Shown in pieces: positions 1 to 54,472 of a stretch of DNA of 64,000 bases. Source of the stretch: Channa striata (Eukaryota; Chordata; Actinopteri; Anabantiformes; Channidae). A program made the position numbers and the translations under genes. The notes below the pieces were generated by a model. The model was not told the origin of the DNA. It ran no database searches and saw only the letters and a program-made list of their open reading frames with translations. The DNA lies in NCBI GenBank assembly GCA_033026295.1, contig CM065183.1:3286001-3350000 (forward strand). Reading direction: 5' to 3'. Within the stretch, counting starts at the first letter, position 1. Every line of letters begins with the position of its first letter.

Positions 1-3000
1 TGTTATTATTATTATGATCTTGCTATAATTCAGCAGTTCTAGATCCTACCAGGCTTTACACATGTGTCAGCTGTGCCCAATTTATCACGTGAGCAGCAGT
101 TTAAAGTCAGTTATGAATAGATTATTGTATGTACAATATGCTCTGACAGTGTCATTATAGCCAAATATCACAGCATAGCTGTTCACTGATCTGTCCATTC
201 GTGCTGAAGATGAATAATAATAAATTAGGAAAGTCAGAGTAAATTTTGTTTCTGTATTGTAGTTTCTGTGGTTGCCATGGTCACACGGTGAGCAGAGGCA
301 ACTGCTCTCTATCGGAAAGCAGCTTCTTGACCCCCCTATTTGACATTTTTGCAAGATTCTGAAACTGACAATTGGACAATCCTGCTCATTTACACTGTAA
401 TTGGATAGATTGCAATGTAGATGTGAAAGTAGGCAGTTTCTGAACATGTCTATTTAAACTCCATTTTTGCTCCTCGTGAAACGTCTTCCATTACTTTGTG
501 AAGAGAACCAAGTGCAACATGAGCACCGTCATGGAGAAATTGTCCCGTTTGTTTCAGGAATTGTTCCAAAACTCTTAGATCTTGGGATCAGTGGCCATTT
601 TGCCTGAAATAAAGAATGCCTGCAAATGTGATTCATGCTACTTAGAAAACAAAAAAATTCAAATCCATGTTATGTAAAAAATATATTTTGTGACTTGTGC
701 TGTTTTCCAATAATAATGTCAAAAAGCTTCCAAGGCTTTTAACATAACAAGCATCATTACCACCGTTATCTTCTAGGTCCTGTTCTGTGCGATGACCCTA
801 CGTTTGAATCAAGAGTTCATTCAGTGCAGTCCTTTTTATTTATGAAGCTCATTGTCTTTTCCCCTCCGCTGAAGTTTGCTGGCCAACGTTGGCTCAGTTC
901 GTCTGAGTGAACTCGCAATATGAAAGATGTTTTTTCGATTGGCATTTCAGCCCTCACAGCTTCTGCTGTATCCATAAGCCTGCTGGCCTCTCCACCTCCC
1001 ATTAAGCATAATGCAGGGTGGAAATGTCTCTCTTAACTCGCTGAGCACCTCTCAAATCCCTCAGAGACCAATAGCTGGAATGACAGATCGGAGGGAGCGT
1101 CGGCATGGCATTTAAGGCTGCTAACGAGATAAAGCGCCCGAGCTTGGCACCTCTCACCCGCTCGCTACTCCTCCGCCCCGCTTACTGTCATCTGTGCGGC
1201 TAAAGAGCTTTAGCAGAGAGGTCCCTGAAGTGGGGGCCATGAGCCAGCTTGGCTTTATCCCTCCCTATCCCCCCTCTCCCCAGTCTCCCTCCTCTCCTCC
1301 TGCATTCCTCGATTCCTTCCACCATTGCCACATAATTAAAAGCTCTGGGCTGGGTGCCCACGTGTCTGAAGGCTATGAGTCACTCCCCAGGCCTGAAAGA
1401 ATGAGGGATAAATCACCTGGGGAGGGGGCTGGAACTTCTCTCTACACGTACACCTGAGTTCATTCAGGAGGACCCTATTACTAGCCCCTCCAATTACCCT
1501 GTCCTGCCGGCCTGAATTTATTTGTACCGCTCCCCCACCACCATAAAATTATAACTTTGCGTAATAATTTTTTGCTCAATGCAGTCCAACCCAAGGTTAA
1601 TAGCTGCCCAGCTGACTTTGAGGAGGCTGAAAGATGCTGCTGCTCTGATGCTTCTCTCCTCCTCCCTCCTTTCATCCTCTTGTTCAGCCTGTAAAAGTAG
1701 TACAGGCAAGGGTAGTGCAACTGCCTTGCAGGAGTTATTGTCCAGTGCAACCCCATTAACGGTCCCCAAAGGTGCTGTAAGTGTCTCTCTTATGGGAGAA
1801 ACTGCCATTAATTGTCTGATCAAACCTTGAGACCCTCACATCGAGGGCCTTCATAGAATAGATTTCCATCTAATGAGAAGGGCCCAGTAAGGAGCAGTTT
1901 CTATTAACTTCCTATGGATGAAAGTTAGTTTGTTGAACTTGTGTGCTGTAAAGTCAGGATCTGTTGATTGTGTTTTCAAGTGCAGCCAAGGTTTCAGTAT
2001 TACAGCAGGTTAAGGAGCTAGACCCCAGCATCGCAATTTGTACGATTAGGTGTAAATGTTTGATGTCATTATCTTTTGTATTCTTTCAAAAAAATGTCCA
2101 AACATTTGCACACCCAAGCCCACAGAGGTTTCTCTTGCATTTATTTTCAGTAGAGCTCATCAAAAGAGGCGGGATATCCCTGCTTCTCACTTATTTTGAA
2201 AAAACTGTAGTTGAAGGAACCCCAGCCCCTTTTTTGTCCCTTTTTAATTGATGAGTGCTGTGTTCTTTACTTTTTGTTTGTATTTAGACTTTACTGCATA
2301 GTTACCAATGCAATCCATGGAGAAGCAGGGACCCTGTGCTCTCCTGTGAGATTAAATGTGCAACTCGTGTTTTCTACACTAGGACGAGTTTTTAGTTTTT
2401 GTTTTTTTTCTTACCTACAGCACAATAATACTATAGTGAAGACATCATTTATGGATTTCAGTAGATAACAGATTTTGCCCTTGAGTGGTCCATTAGGACT
2501 GCAGACAACGCTTCATTATTTTGATAATGCTAGATGCAAGTGTTGTCTATGTTATTGCTGCTCCATTCGTGAGTGTCATACTGTAATTGACTCATAAGTT
2601 ACCGACTATGCTGATCGCAACTAGATGTGTGAAATTAAATAGTCACCTGCTGCCAAATGTTTGCTTACACAAATGTCTTTAAAAAAGAACACAATTAAAG
2701 GCCGTTTCGTGGAAAAGCTCTCTTGAATAATGCACATTATCCTCTTTTAGCAGGGCCATTTGTCTAAAAAAGAAAATGGAATGAGCTTTTATTGATTTCT
2801 TTTTTGATGTACCTTTTGCTTTGACTCCCCCAACATGTCATATGCAGAACTCCCATGAATCCAACATGACTTCTAAAAGGGCCTTAATCGTTGCTTGAAA
2901 GGCCAAATCAACATGAAAAGTCTTCAGCCGTATGAAGTTGATGGGGGGAAAAAAATAACCAAAGCGATTCTTGCCTTGAAATTACATTTACTGTCATATT

Positions 3001-3155
3001 AAAAAACGAACTTTCTTCTTCTTTTTCAGGGGAATCAGAGAAGTGAGTGGAGCTTTGAACTACAGTTTGTGCGTGCAGGGAGGTGAACTCTGTGTTTTTT
3101 AACTCCAGCTTCATTCTCAACACATCTCTTCTCTGTGTCTCTGCTTTTCTTCCAG
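1..3155 (+). other. eipr1: Upstream EIPR1 intron (3' part) with one enhancer-like stretch
   Basis: No exon encoding the missing N-terminal residues is recognisable. The stretch about 1040-1830 is complex, has few simple repeats and contains AT-rich homeodomain-type motifs (TAATAA, AATTA) among GC-richer sequence, which is typical of conserved noncoding DNA. Otherwise this is AT-rich unique intron. Confidence 0.7.
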
Positions 3156-44701
<41,546 letters not shown>

Positions 44702-45290
44702 GGGGAGGGCACTTGATATGAGTGTGTGTGTGCAAAAGAAGAAAGGGCAGCACATCTGTTGATTCCTTGTTACCTTTCAGACATTTTATGCAAACTACAT
44801 ATAACAACAGCAGCGAGACGGAGTGTGCGTGCGTGATGTAAATATACTGTAACACGCATGCCCTGATGACATATGTAAGCAAAAGTCTGTGAATAATTGA
44901 TAATTGTTTGCTGAGTTGTGTTTCCACGTTTTAGCTATGATGTACTAAGAGCAGATAAATATAAATGTGTTGTATCATTACACCTTTGGTCACTAGTTGT
45001 CTTTGTTGTCATTCTTTTTGTTCTCCTGTTCTGAGGGGTTGATAGTAAGTTTTGGTCTTTTATGGTCTTTAAATATCAGTACGTATATTAGTAAAATGTG
45101 TTCTCTTGCACAGATGTGGACAACAACACTGTTGATGTGTTCCATGAAAAATTAAACCTAAAATCTTCTCTGGAATAACATGGCAAAAGACAAAAATGAA
45201 AAAAAGGGGAGGAAAAGAAAAAAAAAATCTGACTTTGTATTTAATTAGTTTGATTAACAAAATATTTTCAATAAAACAACAAATGCACAT
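44702..45290 (+). other. eipr1: EIPR1 3' UTR and candidate polyadenylation sites
   Basis: The sequence after TGA is AT-rich with no further conserved reading frame. A variant signal TATAAA at 44960-44965 is followed by GT-rich sequence (about 44985-45025), making a short UTR of about 280 nt plausible. A canonical AATAAA at 45270-45275 could serve a longer form. Which is used cannot be decided from the sequence. Confidence 0.6.
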
Positions 45291-47297
45291 GAAACAAAAA
45301 TGACAGTATCCTTAAGTTAATATTTAGTGGCACGCGACTTCTGTAGATTTATTCAGATGTCTGCACCTGCCAACAGGTAGTTTGGTCCACACCTCTGATC
45401 AAGCTGCTCCAGTCTCAGATCTGACGAAGAGGTTGCGGCTGTAGTCACAGGACGTTAAAATAGGTGCATACAGCATGAGCAGTGTTTACCTTTGCTTGTC
45501 TATATATATTTTTTCTGATCTCCTGCGCCACCTCTCCTTTGTTTTCTCTGATTCCTGTTCACACACAATGATACCAAACTACTTGTCTTTAAATATGCTA
45601 AAGTGCTAGATTGAAACAATCTGTGACGTTAATTACAGGAAACATTTAGTTAGAAATATTACTGTATTCTAATAATTTTCATCTTAACAAATATGCATGG
45701 ACAATTTTAATATGTTATGTTATTTAAAATGTTTAGAATTACTTGAAACAAAATAAAAAGCAAAGTCAGATTTTATTTTTACCTTTTTTTTCATTTATTA
45801 CTTTTATTTCTGGTTATTTTATTTTCCCACTTTAATCGAACTTTTTTCACGGTGCACATATGGATTTCTTCCATTTTGAACAGAACAATCGTCATTTAAA
45901 AACAAACAAACAAAAGAAATCACAATATTCGTTTGTTGCTTTTTACGATCTCATTTACGTTGTTTTGCCATATTAAAATTAGCAATAGAAAAGTAGAAAA
46001 CCCCTCTGTACATCTGTGACTAGTAGTTTTGCTAAGTTTTGTTAATTAACTTTAAAAAGTTAATTTACCGGTGACTAATAGCGTGATTATGGGACAAATT
46101 ATTTTAATTAGGTCACTTTTTAAACACCACCATGTTAATGACCAAAACGCGTTCACAGAACAACTATAACAAACAAATATATGCATACACTGCTCACTTT
46201 ACCACGAACTCAACAAGTCACTTTTATTGTTTGTTACTCTATTGGGGTTTTCAGCATGATGTGATTGTGTCACATGACGACTCACATTAGACGTGTCACT
46301 GTTTCTCCTGATGATAAAGTCTGTGTATCTGGACATTCTGCTTTTGTGCTGTTTTGCAGATCTTATGTACCCAAATAGACAAAATTCTGGTGGGTGGATA
46401 TTTAGGGAGAGCCAAGCCAGAGAAGATGGGATGCACTAGACAAATCTGTAAATATCGGAGTTTGAGCTTCTTTGAACAGTTACTCAAAAGAAAGTGGATA
46501 TTTACTGTGTTGCTGTTGGATGTCACAGCAGTATATAATGTCTGTCATCTACTCTGTGTTTTAAAACCTGCTGCCTTGTGTTTGGAGATTGGTTTAACAT
46601 AATGATACAAACCAGCGTAGTCACAGTCTGCTAAAGCTGTTGAGTCACGTTTCAGAATGTCCATGAACAAACCAGCAGGGAGAGAATACGTGGGTCATCT
46701 ACCTGTGACTTTCGGCAAATCTCTGTGTGCTGTGTGACGACTTTATGTAACATTAAGGAGAAAAGCAGCTACCAATTCCCATGCTACAGCTAATACAGTT
46801 ACAATTATAAACCACAATCCGAATCACGCAGCAGCCAGTATCACCGTGTTCTGGTTTCCAGTCAATAACACGTCCGATACGGTGAAAAATAAAGTTCACG
46901 TGACTTGGTGACATCTGAAAAAAAAACAAAGAGCTCTTTTGTAACGCTCGGTGACTTAGTTTGTCATGCAGCCTTTATAAGAACTCTAGATTTATGTTGA
47001 CCAGATGGAATAATGAGTTAACTACATATTTACTGTGGCTTTCATTGCCTCCAGCATCCCATTCTTCTTCTTCTCTTCTTATTTCTCCCGAGTGCCTCAG
47101 AATTCACTCTTGTATCTGCTCTCGTCCACATGCCCACTCCTCCCTCCGTCGCTCCCTCCCTCGCTTCCTCCCTCTCGTCATACAGTGTGTGTTGAGGCTG
47201 GTCGATAGTGACAGTCCAAGCCTTTGTTATGGCAGACACCATTGACAGGCCTTTTAATTGCAGCCTGACTCTATGGATCGCAAATTCACATGCACAC

Positions 47298-47300
<3 letters not shown>

Positions 47301-47352
<52 letters not shown>
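47301..47352. repeat. (CA)26 microsatellite
   Basis: Uninterrupted 52-nt CA tract downstream of EIPR1. Confidence 0.97.
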
Positions 47353-47354
<2 letters not shown>

Positions 47355-48349
47355 GGCGGAAAGGGAGGGGCACGGGTACTTCATTAGCTATGCCAGTCGG
47401 GGCAGGCAGTGCTGTGGCTGAATACAGAGTATATTCAGCTATCTAATCAAAGAAACTGCTCACAAATACATACATACATAGATACACACACACACAAACA
47501 CACACAGCCCTTGTTACCCGGCAGTCAATTATTGAGAGGAGCGATCTGGGTGGAGATACAGAAGGATGGTGAGTGCTGAAAAAGGTAATCGTTGAATCTC
47601 GCCCATCTGGAAACTTGTGATGCTTGTCACAGACACACACGTGCAACAGTGATTGTCACATCTATGCTGTTTTTGGGCACCAGTGTATGAAGAGATATGA
47701 GAGCATGTTTGCCTGGGTCTTATGTTTAACAGCATATCTGTATTCTACTGCAAGCCCCGCAAAAAAAAAAAAAAAAACAGATTAATATCATCCCATCTTC
47801 TGCAGAACATCCAGCAGCTGATATAAATGCAGCTTTGTGACCTGTCCGTCAGTCCAACTGCTAATAACAGCTGGGTATTTGCATGTGGATCGATGAAGGC
47901 CCCTCTTTAGTATTCGTGAGGTGCTTGCCCAGAACAAAAAAACTCTAAGTATGATGCATTGATAGTCAATGCAGTGATTTGGACACATGTTACTGCTGAC
48001 ACTGTAATTACCCAGCACACTCTGCTGCATTCGTTCGGAGGCATGTACCGGCTGCAGCAACCGCCTGGCCAACAGTAACAGAAGGAGGGAACGAGGCTTT
48101 TCGCTCTTCCACTAACATGGAACAAATTTGTCATTTTATTGGTGTCAGTGACATGTCAGTTACAGGACTGTGCAAAAGCTTTGGGCCAATATTAGATGCA
48201 ATGCTATGATGAGCATACATTATATATTTATTTCAGTTTCTTTACATGAATACAACTAAAAGCATACCGTAGAAAATATGTCCAATGTGATAACAACAGA
48301 AAGAAATGAAACTCTGCTAAACTCTCAAACGCAGCAGCCGAAGATCAAG

Positions 48350-49040
48350 AATCAATCAGCTGTAACTTGATAGAGCAGTTGTCCACAAACCGCAGGGTCC
48401 GTGGTTTAACTCCTGGTTTCTCCTGGCTACATGTTGTAGCTTGTAAAGCTCTTTGGGTAAGTGCCAGGCAGACAATTAATCAAAACTGTCAGTGATGAGA
48501 GTTTGTCTTTTCGAGGGACCAGAAGAAGTCCAGCATGGACCTGAAGCTTCATCTAAATGACAAGGTAACCGTGCGGACGGACAGCAGCCTGTAATTCATC
48601 CTGACCTCCTTCTGGAAAGTATCTGATTAGGAATAGTTTTATTTTTCAGCACAACAATGATCCCAAACACCTTCTAATGCAGTGAAGTGATATTTGTAGA
48701 AGAAGAAGTTACCACCTCAGAGTCCAGGCTGGAATATCATGGAGGAAATACAGGATCTGTGGAAGGAGAAAGAAAAAAAGACAGTCCAACTCTTAGAAGT
48801 GCTGAAGGTAAATGTTCTGCACTTGTACGGCGCTTTTCTACCTGCTGGTCCTCAAGGTGCTTCACTGCTTCTTATTTGCCCATTCACACTCACAATCATG
48901 TTGTTACTGTGTTGGCATGTGACGTGCTCGTCGGGGGCGGCTGGGCGGGGGTTCGCTGTCTTGCTCAGGGACGCTTCGGCATGTGACCAGGGCAGCCGGG
49001 TATCAAGCCAGTGGCTTTGGGGTTGGCGGACGACTGTGCT
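48350..49040 (+). repeat. Two diverged dispersed-repeat segments (SINE/LINE debris)
   Basis: About 48360-48465 has an A-box/B-box-like head (GATAGAGCAGTTGTCCACAA, GGTCCGTGGTTTAACTCC) and a CTTTGGGTAAGTGCC tail. About 48820-49040 reads like the 3' part of the same kind of repeat (TACGGCGCTTTTCTACCTGC, CTTGCTCAGGGACGCTTCGG, ACGACTGTGCTGCC). The order suggests one interrupted copy or two neighbouring copies. Confidence 0.5.
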
Positions 49041-50749
49041 GCCTAATTCTTCAGAACAGACCCTGCCAAAAAATTCAAGATGTTCAAAAAATTCAATTTA
49101 AAATGTTCCAACTAAATACAGTTTTTTGCCTTAGTTCTGAACAAATGTGTGATTCTACCTTCATGATATTAAACTTGTGGAGCTGTGTCACTGAAACTTT
49201 CTAGGTTAAGATCATGTCGGAAGGGAACAATGCTGGGTTTTTTCAAATTTGGTATTACACAAGCAACTCCTACCTCACTTTAGTAAACCTGCCAACAAAT
49301 TCAATCCAACATCAGATCAGCTCCTGAAAACTGTAGGTCTTGAGGATTTGCATTCATTTCTAAAGAATTAGAAAGAATTTCAGTTCTCCAAAGCTGGACA
49401 TAATTCCTTGGCTAATTGTGGCCTGGGGTTTCCTGTAGCCAAACTATTCCACCTACTTTGGTCAGTAGTGGTTAGGAAGCTTGGATTGTACAAGCTTCCT
49501 ATTTGATGTTAGGATATAAACATTAAATTATAGGAGAGATTTTTTTTAAAAATGTCCTTTTTTCTTAACTCTAGTTACGATGGTTACAAAATAATTATGA
49601 TCAGCAAGTTGGGACGTTTCTGTATATTTTTCCCCTTGTCCCTCGTCTACCGTCAAAACTGCAGACAAGGAACCCTCGTGTTGTCAGACACCAAGACGTA
49701 GAAGATCTTTGAAGCCAACAGTTGTGAGAGGGAGCAGTAATAGATTAGTCCTGTCCCATCACGTCCCCGACACCCCATCACGTGAGTGGATCGTCCCTCC
49801 TGATAGTGGAACAGCTTGTCTCCAGCCCAGGATGCAAACTGTACCAAGCCTTGATAACTGACTGGTCAGCAACCACATGGAGCATGTCCGTGTTATATTA
49901 CACATTCACGTAGCTGCAGCCCAACAATTACTCTCCAATATAGCAGGTTCGCTTTCATGACTCACCTGTTGGAATTCACGGCAACTTCATGTTCAGGAGA
50001 TAACGTGGCGAGTCCACTTCGTTGTTCCTGGCCCTTTGTGCTCCTTAAAAGTTACCAATAAGGTAGAAAAGTGCTTTAGAAGCCGAGGGTAATATTGTGG
50101 CTCATTTGTCTACATAGATATCTCTGCGATGGTCATATAAACAGTTGCAAGTGTTAAATACAGTATTCTGGGAGTGCTCAGACATCCAAAGCCACCAATA
50201 GCTACAGCGTCCAGGGGGGTGTCACCTGCAGGTCACGTGTCCGGGGAGTCGTACGTGCCAGCCAGCCAGGCGTCCTCAGGTCACGGACCTGGAATAGGAG
50301 ATGACAGTGCTGTTGTAGCTGCTGGCAACGGCACACGAGTTAGTGCGCTCGCTTGGGAAGGTACTGGCATGATACTGAGAGAAAATGAATGAAATATTTA
50401 TGTGGCTGGGAAATAGGATGTTGTTATCTTAAGCAAAACAGGAACATTTTACTGCAATCCACGTTGACTATAAAGAGGATTTATAGAGGCCTTTGCATTA
50501 TTATGTTTTTGACCAACATCAGGTCTATGAGGAAATCACCACATACTTATTTCAGAGACCAGTGGACACATCTGTCTATATGCATTCTTCAAATCTCTCT
50601 TTCCAAAAATGCAATTGATGCTGCCACTTGTTTAGTATATCTATTGATTCCTACTCCGTCAACATCAGACACATGTCTCACACCGCAAATGCAGAGCACT
50701 TCCAAAACATAAAGTGTTTGTGTAACGTCTTGAAAGGCGGTAATTGTAC

Positions 50750-52950
50750 CTGAGGGTCACCCGGGTGTCGTTCTCAAAGGGCAGAGGCGGAATTGGATTC
50801 AGCTGCTGTGGAAATGAAATAAAAAAAATTAGATTTCATTTAATTATTTATTCATGTCGGAGATGCAATATGGAGCCACCTGGGGTGTTTGTGTGTTTGT
50901 GTGTGAGAGTGTGGTGGTTTCAGGTGATTATTACCTCAGAGAGTTTGACTCATTTGCATGGAGGAGAATTTATATGACCCCTTGAAATGAAAATTATGCG
51001 CCAACATGCTTCTCTCCGCAGGAAGTGGAGAGGAAAAGACAAAGAGAAGATAGAGTGACTGCAGATAGGGGACATTAGAGGTCTGTAGAAGGCACCCGTG
51101 GGACAGACGGGAGTGACATGAACAAGAAAGGTATGCTGAGGGTCCTGTGTGTGTGTGCGTGTTGACGGTGAGTTTAATTCCTTCCAGAATCATGCAGATC
51201 CAGCATTTGTCCAGCATCTTCAGTGAATGTGTTTCAAACATGACGTCTATTTCATGTGACTCCTGAGCTGGGAGGCGTTCAGGACCTGCTCCACATCACT
51301 TTGTTATTACGGCAGAAAGTTGCCCACATGAGCCCGACGACTGGTATTCCACCCACCGCCTTTGAAAAATGTATCCCGAGACAGGATTTACATTGCAACC
51401 AGCTTGTGGAGGATTAAAATACACAAACCATTCGAAATGGGCAAGGATTTCCTGTAGAGGGGAATCGGCCTGGCAAACAATCTGTTAAATGTTAACCCAC
51501 TTGGACCCAAGCTGCAGCGTGTTCTTTGTTGGTGAATTTTCGCAGGCTCTTAGCTCCGTGATGGTGGAATCCCACATGAAACAGGACCCCCATCACTTCT
51601 GGTGTTTCCTGGGAGGATGCACGGGCAGCTACTTAACACCAACAACAACCTTCCAGTTGGGGAAAAGTTCCCGTGTGCCATAAGCTCCTTATTTATCATC
51701 CCAGATAAACTTATTTGGGAAGAGGCGAACAGCCGATTAGCCCCTCGTTGAATTTACTGGAGAGGTGTGTATTTAGAGTTTAAGGATGATGCAGTGGCAC
51801 TAAAGATTTCTACACGTTATCAAACCCACAGTAAAGGACTGGTACTCGTTTTCCTATAACTTTCCCCCCCTTTTTTAACCCACACCATCATATTAGAGAC
51901 ACTCAGTGGCAAAGCTGTGGCCTCCATGTTGGATTTCATTCGGCTTTGTCTGGCTGACTGACCTTCCTTTCTTCTGGGGTGAAAGGGACCACAATGGACG
52001 AGGTGCCATCGTGGCGCGGCGTGCCCCGAGCTCCATTCTCCCACCTTATTGTTCTCCAATTACTGAACAAGCACACGGGGCGGATCCAGCATTATTTATG
52101 GGTCCTTGCCACCACAACGCGCACATAATTACCTCTCAAAAGCTGTAATTGCGCTCATTTCTCATGTCCACGGCGGACATCCACTCCCGTGCCCTCACGC
52201 TGTTTCCATGGAGATTGAGAGCCAATTGCCGCTGAAGGACATCGCAGGTCGTAGGTCGCACTCTGGATTGCAGGAGGTGTTTGTGCAGTGGACGGTGGAA
52301 TTGGGTTGAGCAGATTGTACGTCCCTGTCAGTGATGGTGGCTCAAACTGTAAAGCGCAGATTCTCTAACATGTCAAAATAGTAATTAAAGTGTTACTTAT
52401 ACCTATTTGGAAATTTAATCAGAGCGCTGTCTTTTGTGCCACTTAGACCGTCGTTCAACTCGTTTGTTGAAGTGGACGCTTTCGAACGACTTTTTTGTTC
52501 TTTCAGCGGAACCAAATGAAAATGCACGCTGCATCATCCTCCCGCTTCAGTCTGTGACTCCAGTTTTGAGGCTGGCTGACTAATGATTGAAGTGACTGGT
52601 GAGTCCGTCAGCGGCGTCCTGGCAATACAGAGTGACAGTTTGTATGTGTTTGATCAATGGTGCATAGCTCAGGGACAGAGTGAGAGCAGGGGGCTGTAGC
52701 AACTCTCAAACCTCTTTGTCAGTCAAAAGGCCCACGAACGGCACCCCGTGAAATCCATTAAAACCAATTTAGCCACAGCCGTAAAGCTTAGAGCTCCACG
52801 AACACGCAGCCCGTGGTGAATTTCAAAACTTTGGCGGTTTGAGTTGATTGCAGAGAACTGTTTCAAGACCTGGTGTGTCATTCATTATTAGGTGGCGCAA
52901 AGGACTCTCAGTGAGGGACTATTCATCGTGAATTCTACCCAGATTATATT
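50750..52950. other. Candidate cluster of conserved noncoding elements
   Basis: A continuous complex stretch nearly free of microsatellites and recognisable repeats. It contains an ATTTGCAT octamer (50952-50959) and the homeodomain-type sites CACATAATTACC and GCTGTAATTGCG (about 52120-52150). No open frame of recognisable family crosses it. Conservation is inferred from texture alone. Confidence 0.35.
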
Positions 52951-53466
52951 AAAAATGCTCTATTTTTATATTTCTTTATTTTTCTTCACAGCTCTTTCCA
53001 AATTATCCTGTTTTGCTACAAGTTGTTAGGGTAGCTGACTGATTAATGCCTTTAAGGAGCCATTTTCCTATGATTTTGTCTGGTCCGTTTGCATCAGAAT
53101 AGTCTATTTAACCAAAAAAGAACACAAACAAAGAGACAAAAAAATTGAAGAAACACCCAGCTTCAAAGCAGAAGTTTCCATCTACCCTGAAGTTCGGATC
53201 TGAACCAGAACCGGATATGTCCAATGAGACCTGCAGAATAGAACGTGAGATGAGTTAAGGATTCTCGGTGGAAACTTGACACTTACTTCGTAAATCCAGG
53301 TCCAATCCAGGTATTTCAGTAGTGACACATTTTTGATCATTTTGTCCGACACCACAATGGATTTAAAATGAAACAAACAATATGTGTTTAAATTGTAGAA
53401 TTTGACTCAAGTGTTTGATCGAAAATGCAATGTAATGCAAATGTAACACCTTAACATGATCATGTA

Positions 53467-53665
53467 TTAAATCGTCAGTTGGAATCCTTTGCAGACAATC
53501 CTCGTTTGAGACGTCACTTGACTCGTCGTGTTTCTTCCCCAGCTGTTTCACCAGGCGTTTATCGCAGCTGTCTTTACTCGCTCCTTGGTTTTGGGGTGCT
53601 TTGCCCTCAGCAATTCAAATACATGCTCAATTGGATTCAGGTCCTATGACTGAATCCTTCACCAA
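53467..53665 (-). pseudogene. Tc1-like transposase C-terminal remnant
   Basis: On the minus strand from 53643 the frame reads DLNPIEHVFELLRAKHPKTK, then ERVKTAAINAW, followed by a TGA. Downstream sequence in shifted frames ends KGFQLTI and a stop at 53467-53469. DLNPIE is the third catalytic-acid motif of Tc1/mariner (DDE) transposases, and a GFS(H/P) motif sits just upstream with a one-base slip. No inverted ends were recognised nearby. This is an old solo remnant of a lineage different from the element at 30928. Confidence 0.8.
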
Positions 53666-54239
53666 GCAAATATTAAAGCTGACAGTTTAATTTCTGATTC
53701 TGTTAATTTGTCAAAATATAACGATCAAAAACTTGGAATGTAAGAAACAAAGGTTGAAGTGTCTGCAGCGTTCGTACAGTATAGATGACTGAAAGGTCAT
53801 TTAAAGTTTGCCCTTAAAGCACACTGGTTGAATACATATGAAATCACACCTCAACTTTTCTGCTGATTTGTGTTTGACACTATAAAATGTGGGGTATAAA
53901 AAAACGAAATGCAGATTTACAACAGAGCGGAGCCAATCGGGAACGTGGAGCAGCTGGGAGCTGTGTTAATAGAGCATTATAGATCCATTGTGCCACAAAC
54001 AAAACTTGTCAAATGTACAATTCACAAATTTATCTGCAGCCCTGAAACCATTCACCTTATTTGATGAGAGTGTGCGAATGAGTTCTGCTTTACTGTAAAC
54101 TCTGTATTTCCACGTGCAGACATTAGTACATATGTGACTGTCTGTTTACGGGGCCACTACATGCATAGCCACTTACTGTGGCTGCATGTCACATCATTGA
54201 TGCACTGATGCATATGGATTAGCTACCAGGCTATGTGAC

Positions 54240-54241
<2 letters not shown>

Positions 54242-54275
<34 letters not shown>
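54242..54275. repeat. (TG)17 microsatellite
   Basis: Uninterrupted 34-nt TG tract; a CA tract of opposite sense follows at 54451-54472. Confidence 0.96.
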
Positions 54276-54277
<2 letters not shown>

Positions 54278-54450
54278 CCTCTGACTCCTGCCTGTTGGAC
54301 TGTCTGGCTCCACACTCACTCCCTCTCACTCTTTCTCCCTCTCCTCCTTGCTCCCTCGCTCACATCAGACATGTCATCCGCCACAGAGTGCTCGAACACA
54401 CTCATGGGAACTGCCTGACCCAGATCTGTCTTCTCCCCTGCCCAGTTGAC

Positions 54451-54472
54451 CACACACACACACACACACACA
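54451..54472. repeat. (CA)11 microsatellite
   Basis: Uninterrupted 22-nt CA tract. Confidence 0.94.

Larger units (their letters stand above)
45291..50740. other. Intergenic DNA downstream of EIPR1, no gene seen
   Basis: AT-rich sequence with scattered short ORFs of no recognisable family, a (CA)26 tract, an A-run near 47761, and SINE/LINE debris at 48350-49040. The pyrimidine-rich patch at 47050-47180 is low complexity. Confidence 0.7.

Noticed and set aside
1..3155. The missing N-terminal EIPR1 exon
   Set aside because: No stretch encodes anything like the ~42 residues expected before IHIIDF with a donor of matching phase.
46354..46602. 82-codon ORF downstream of EIPR1
   Set aside because: No homology is recognised and the length is normal for chance ORFs in this composition.
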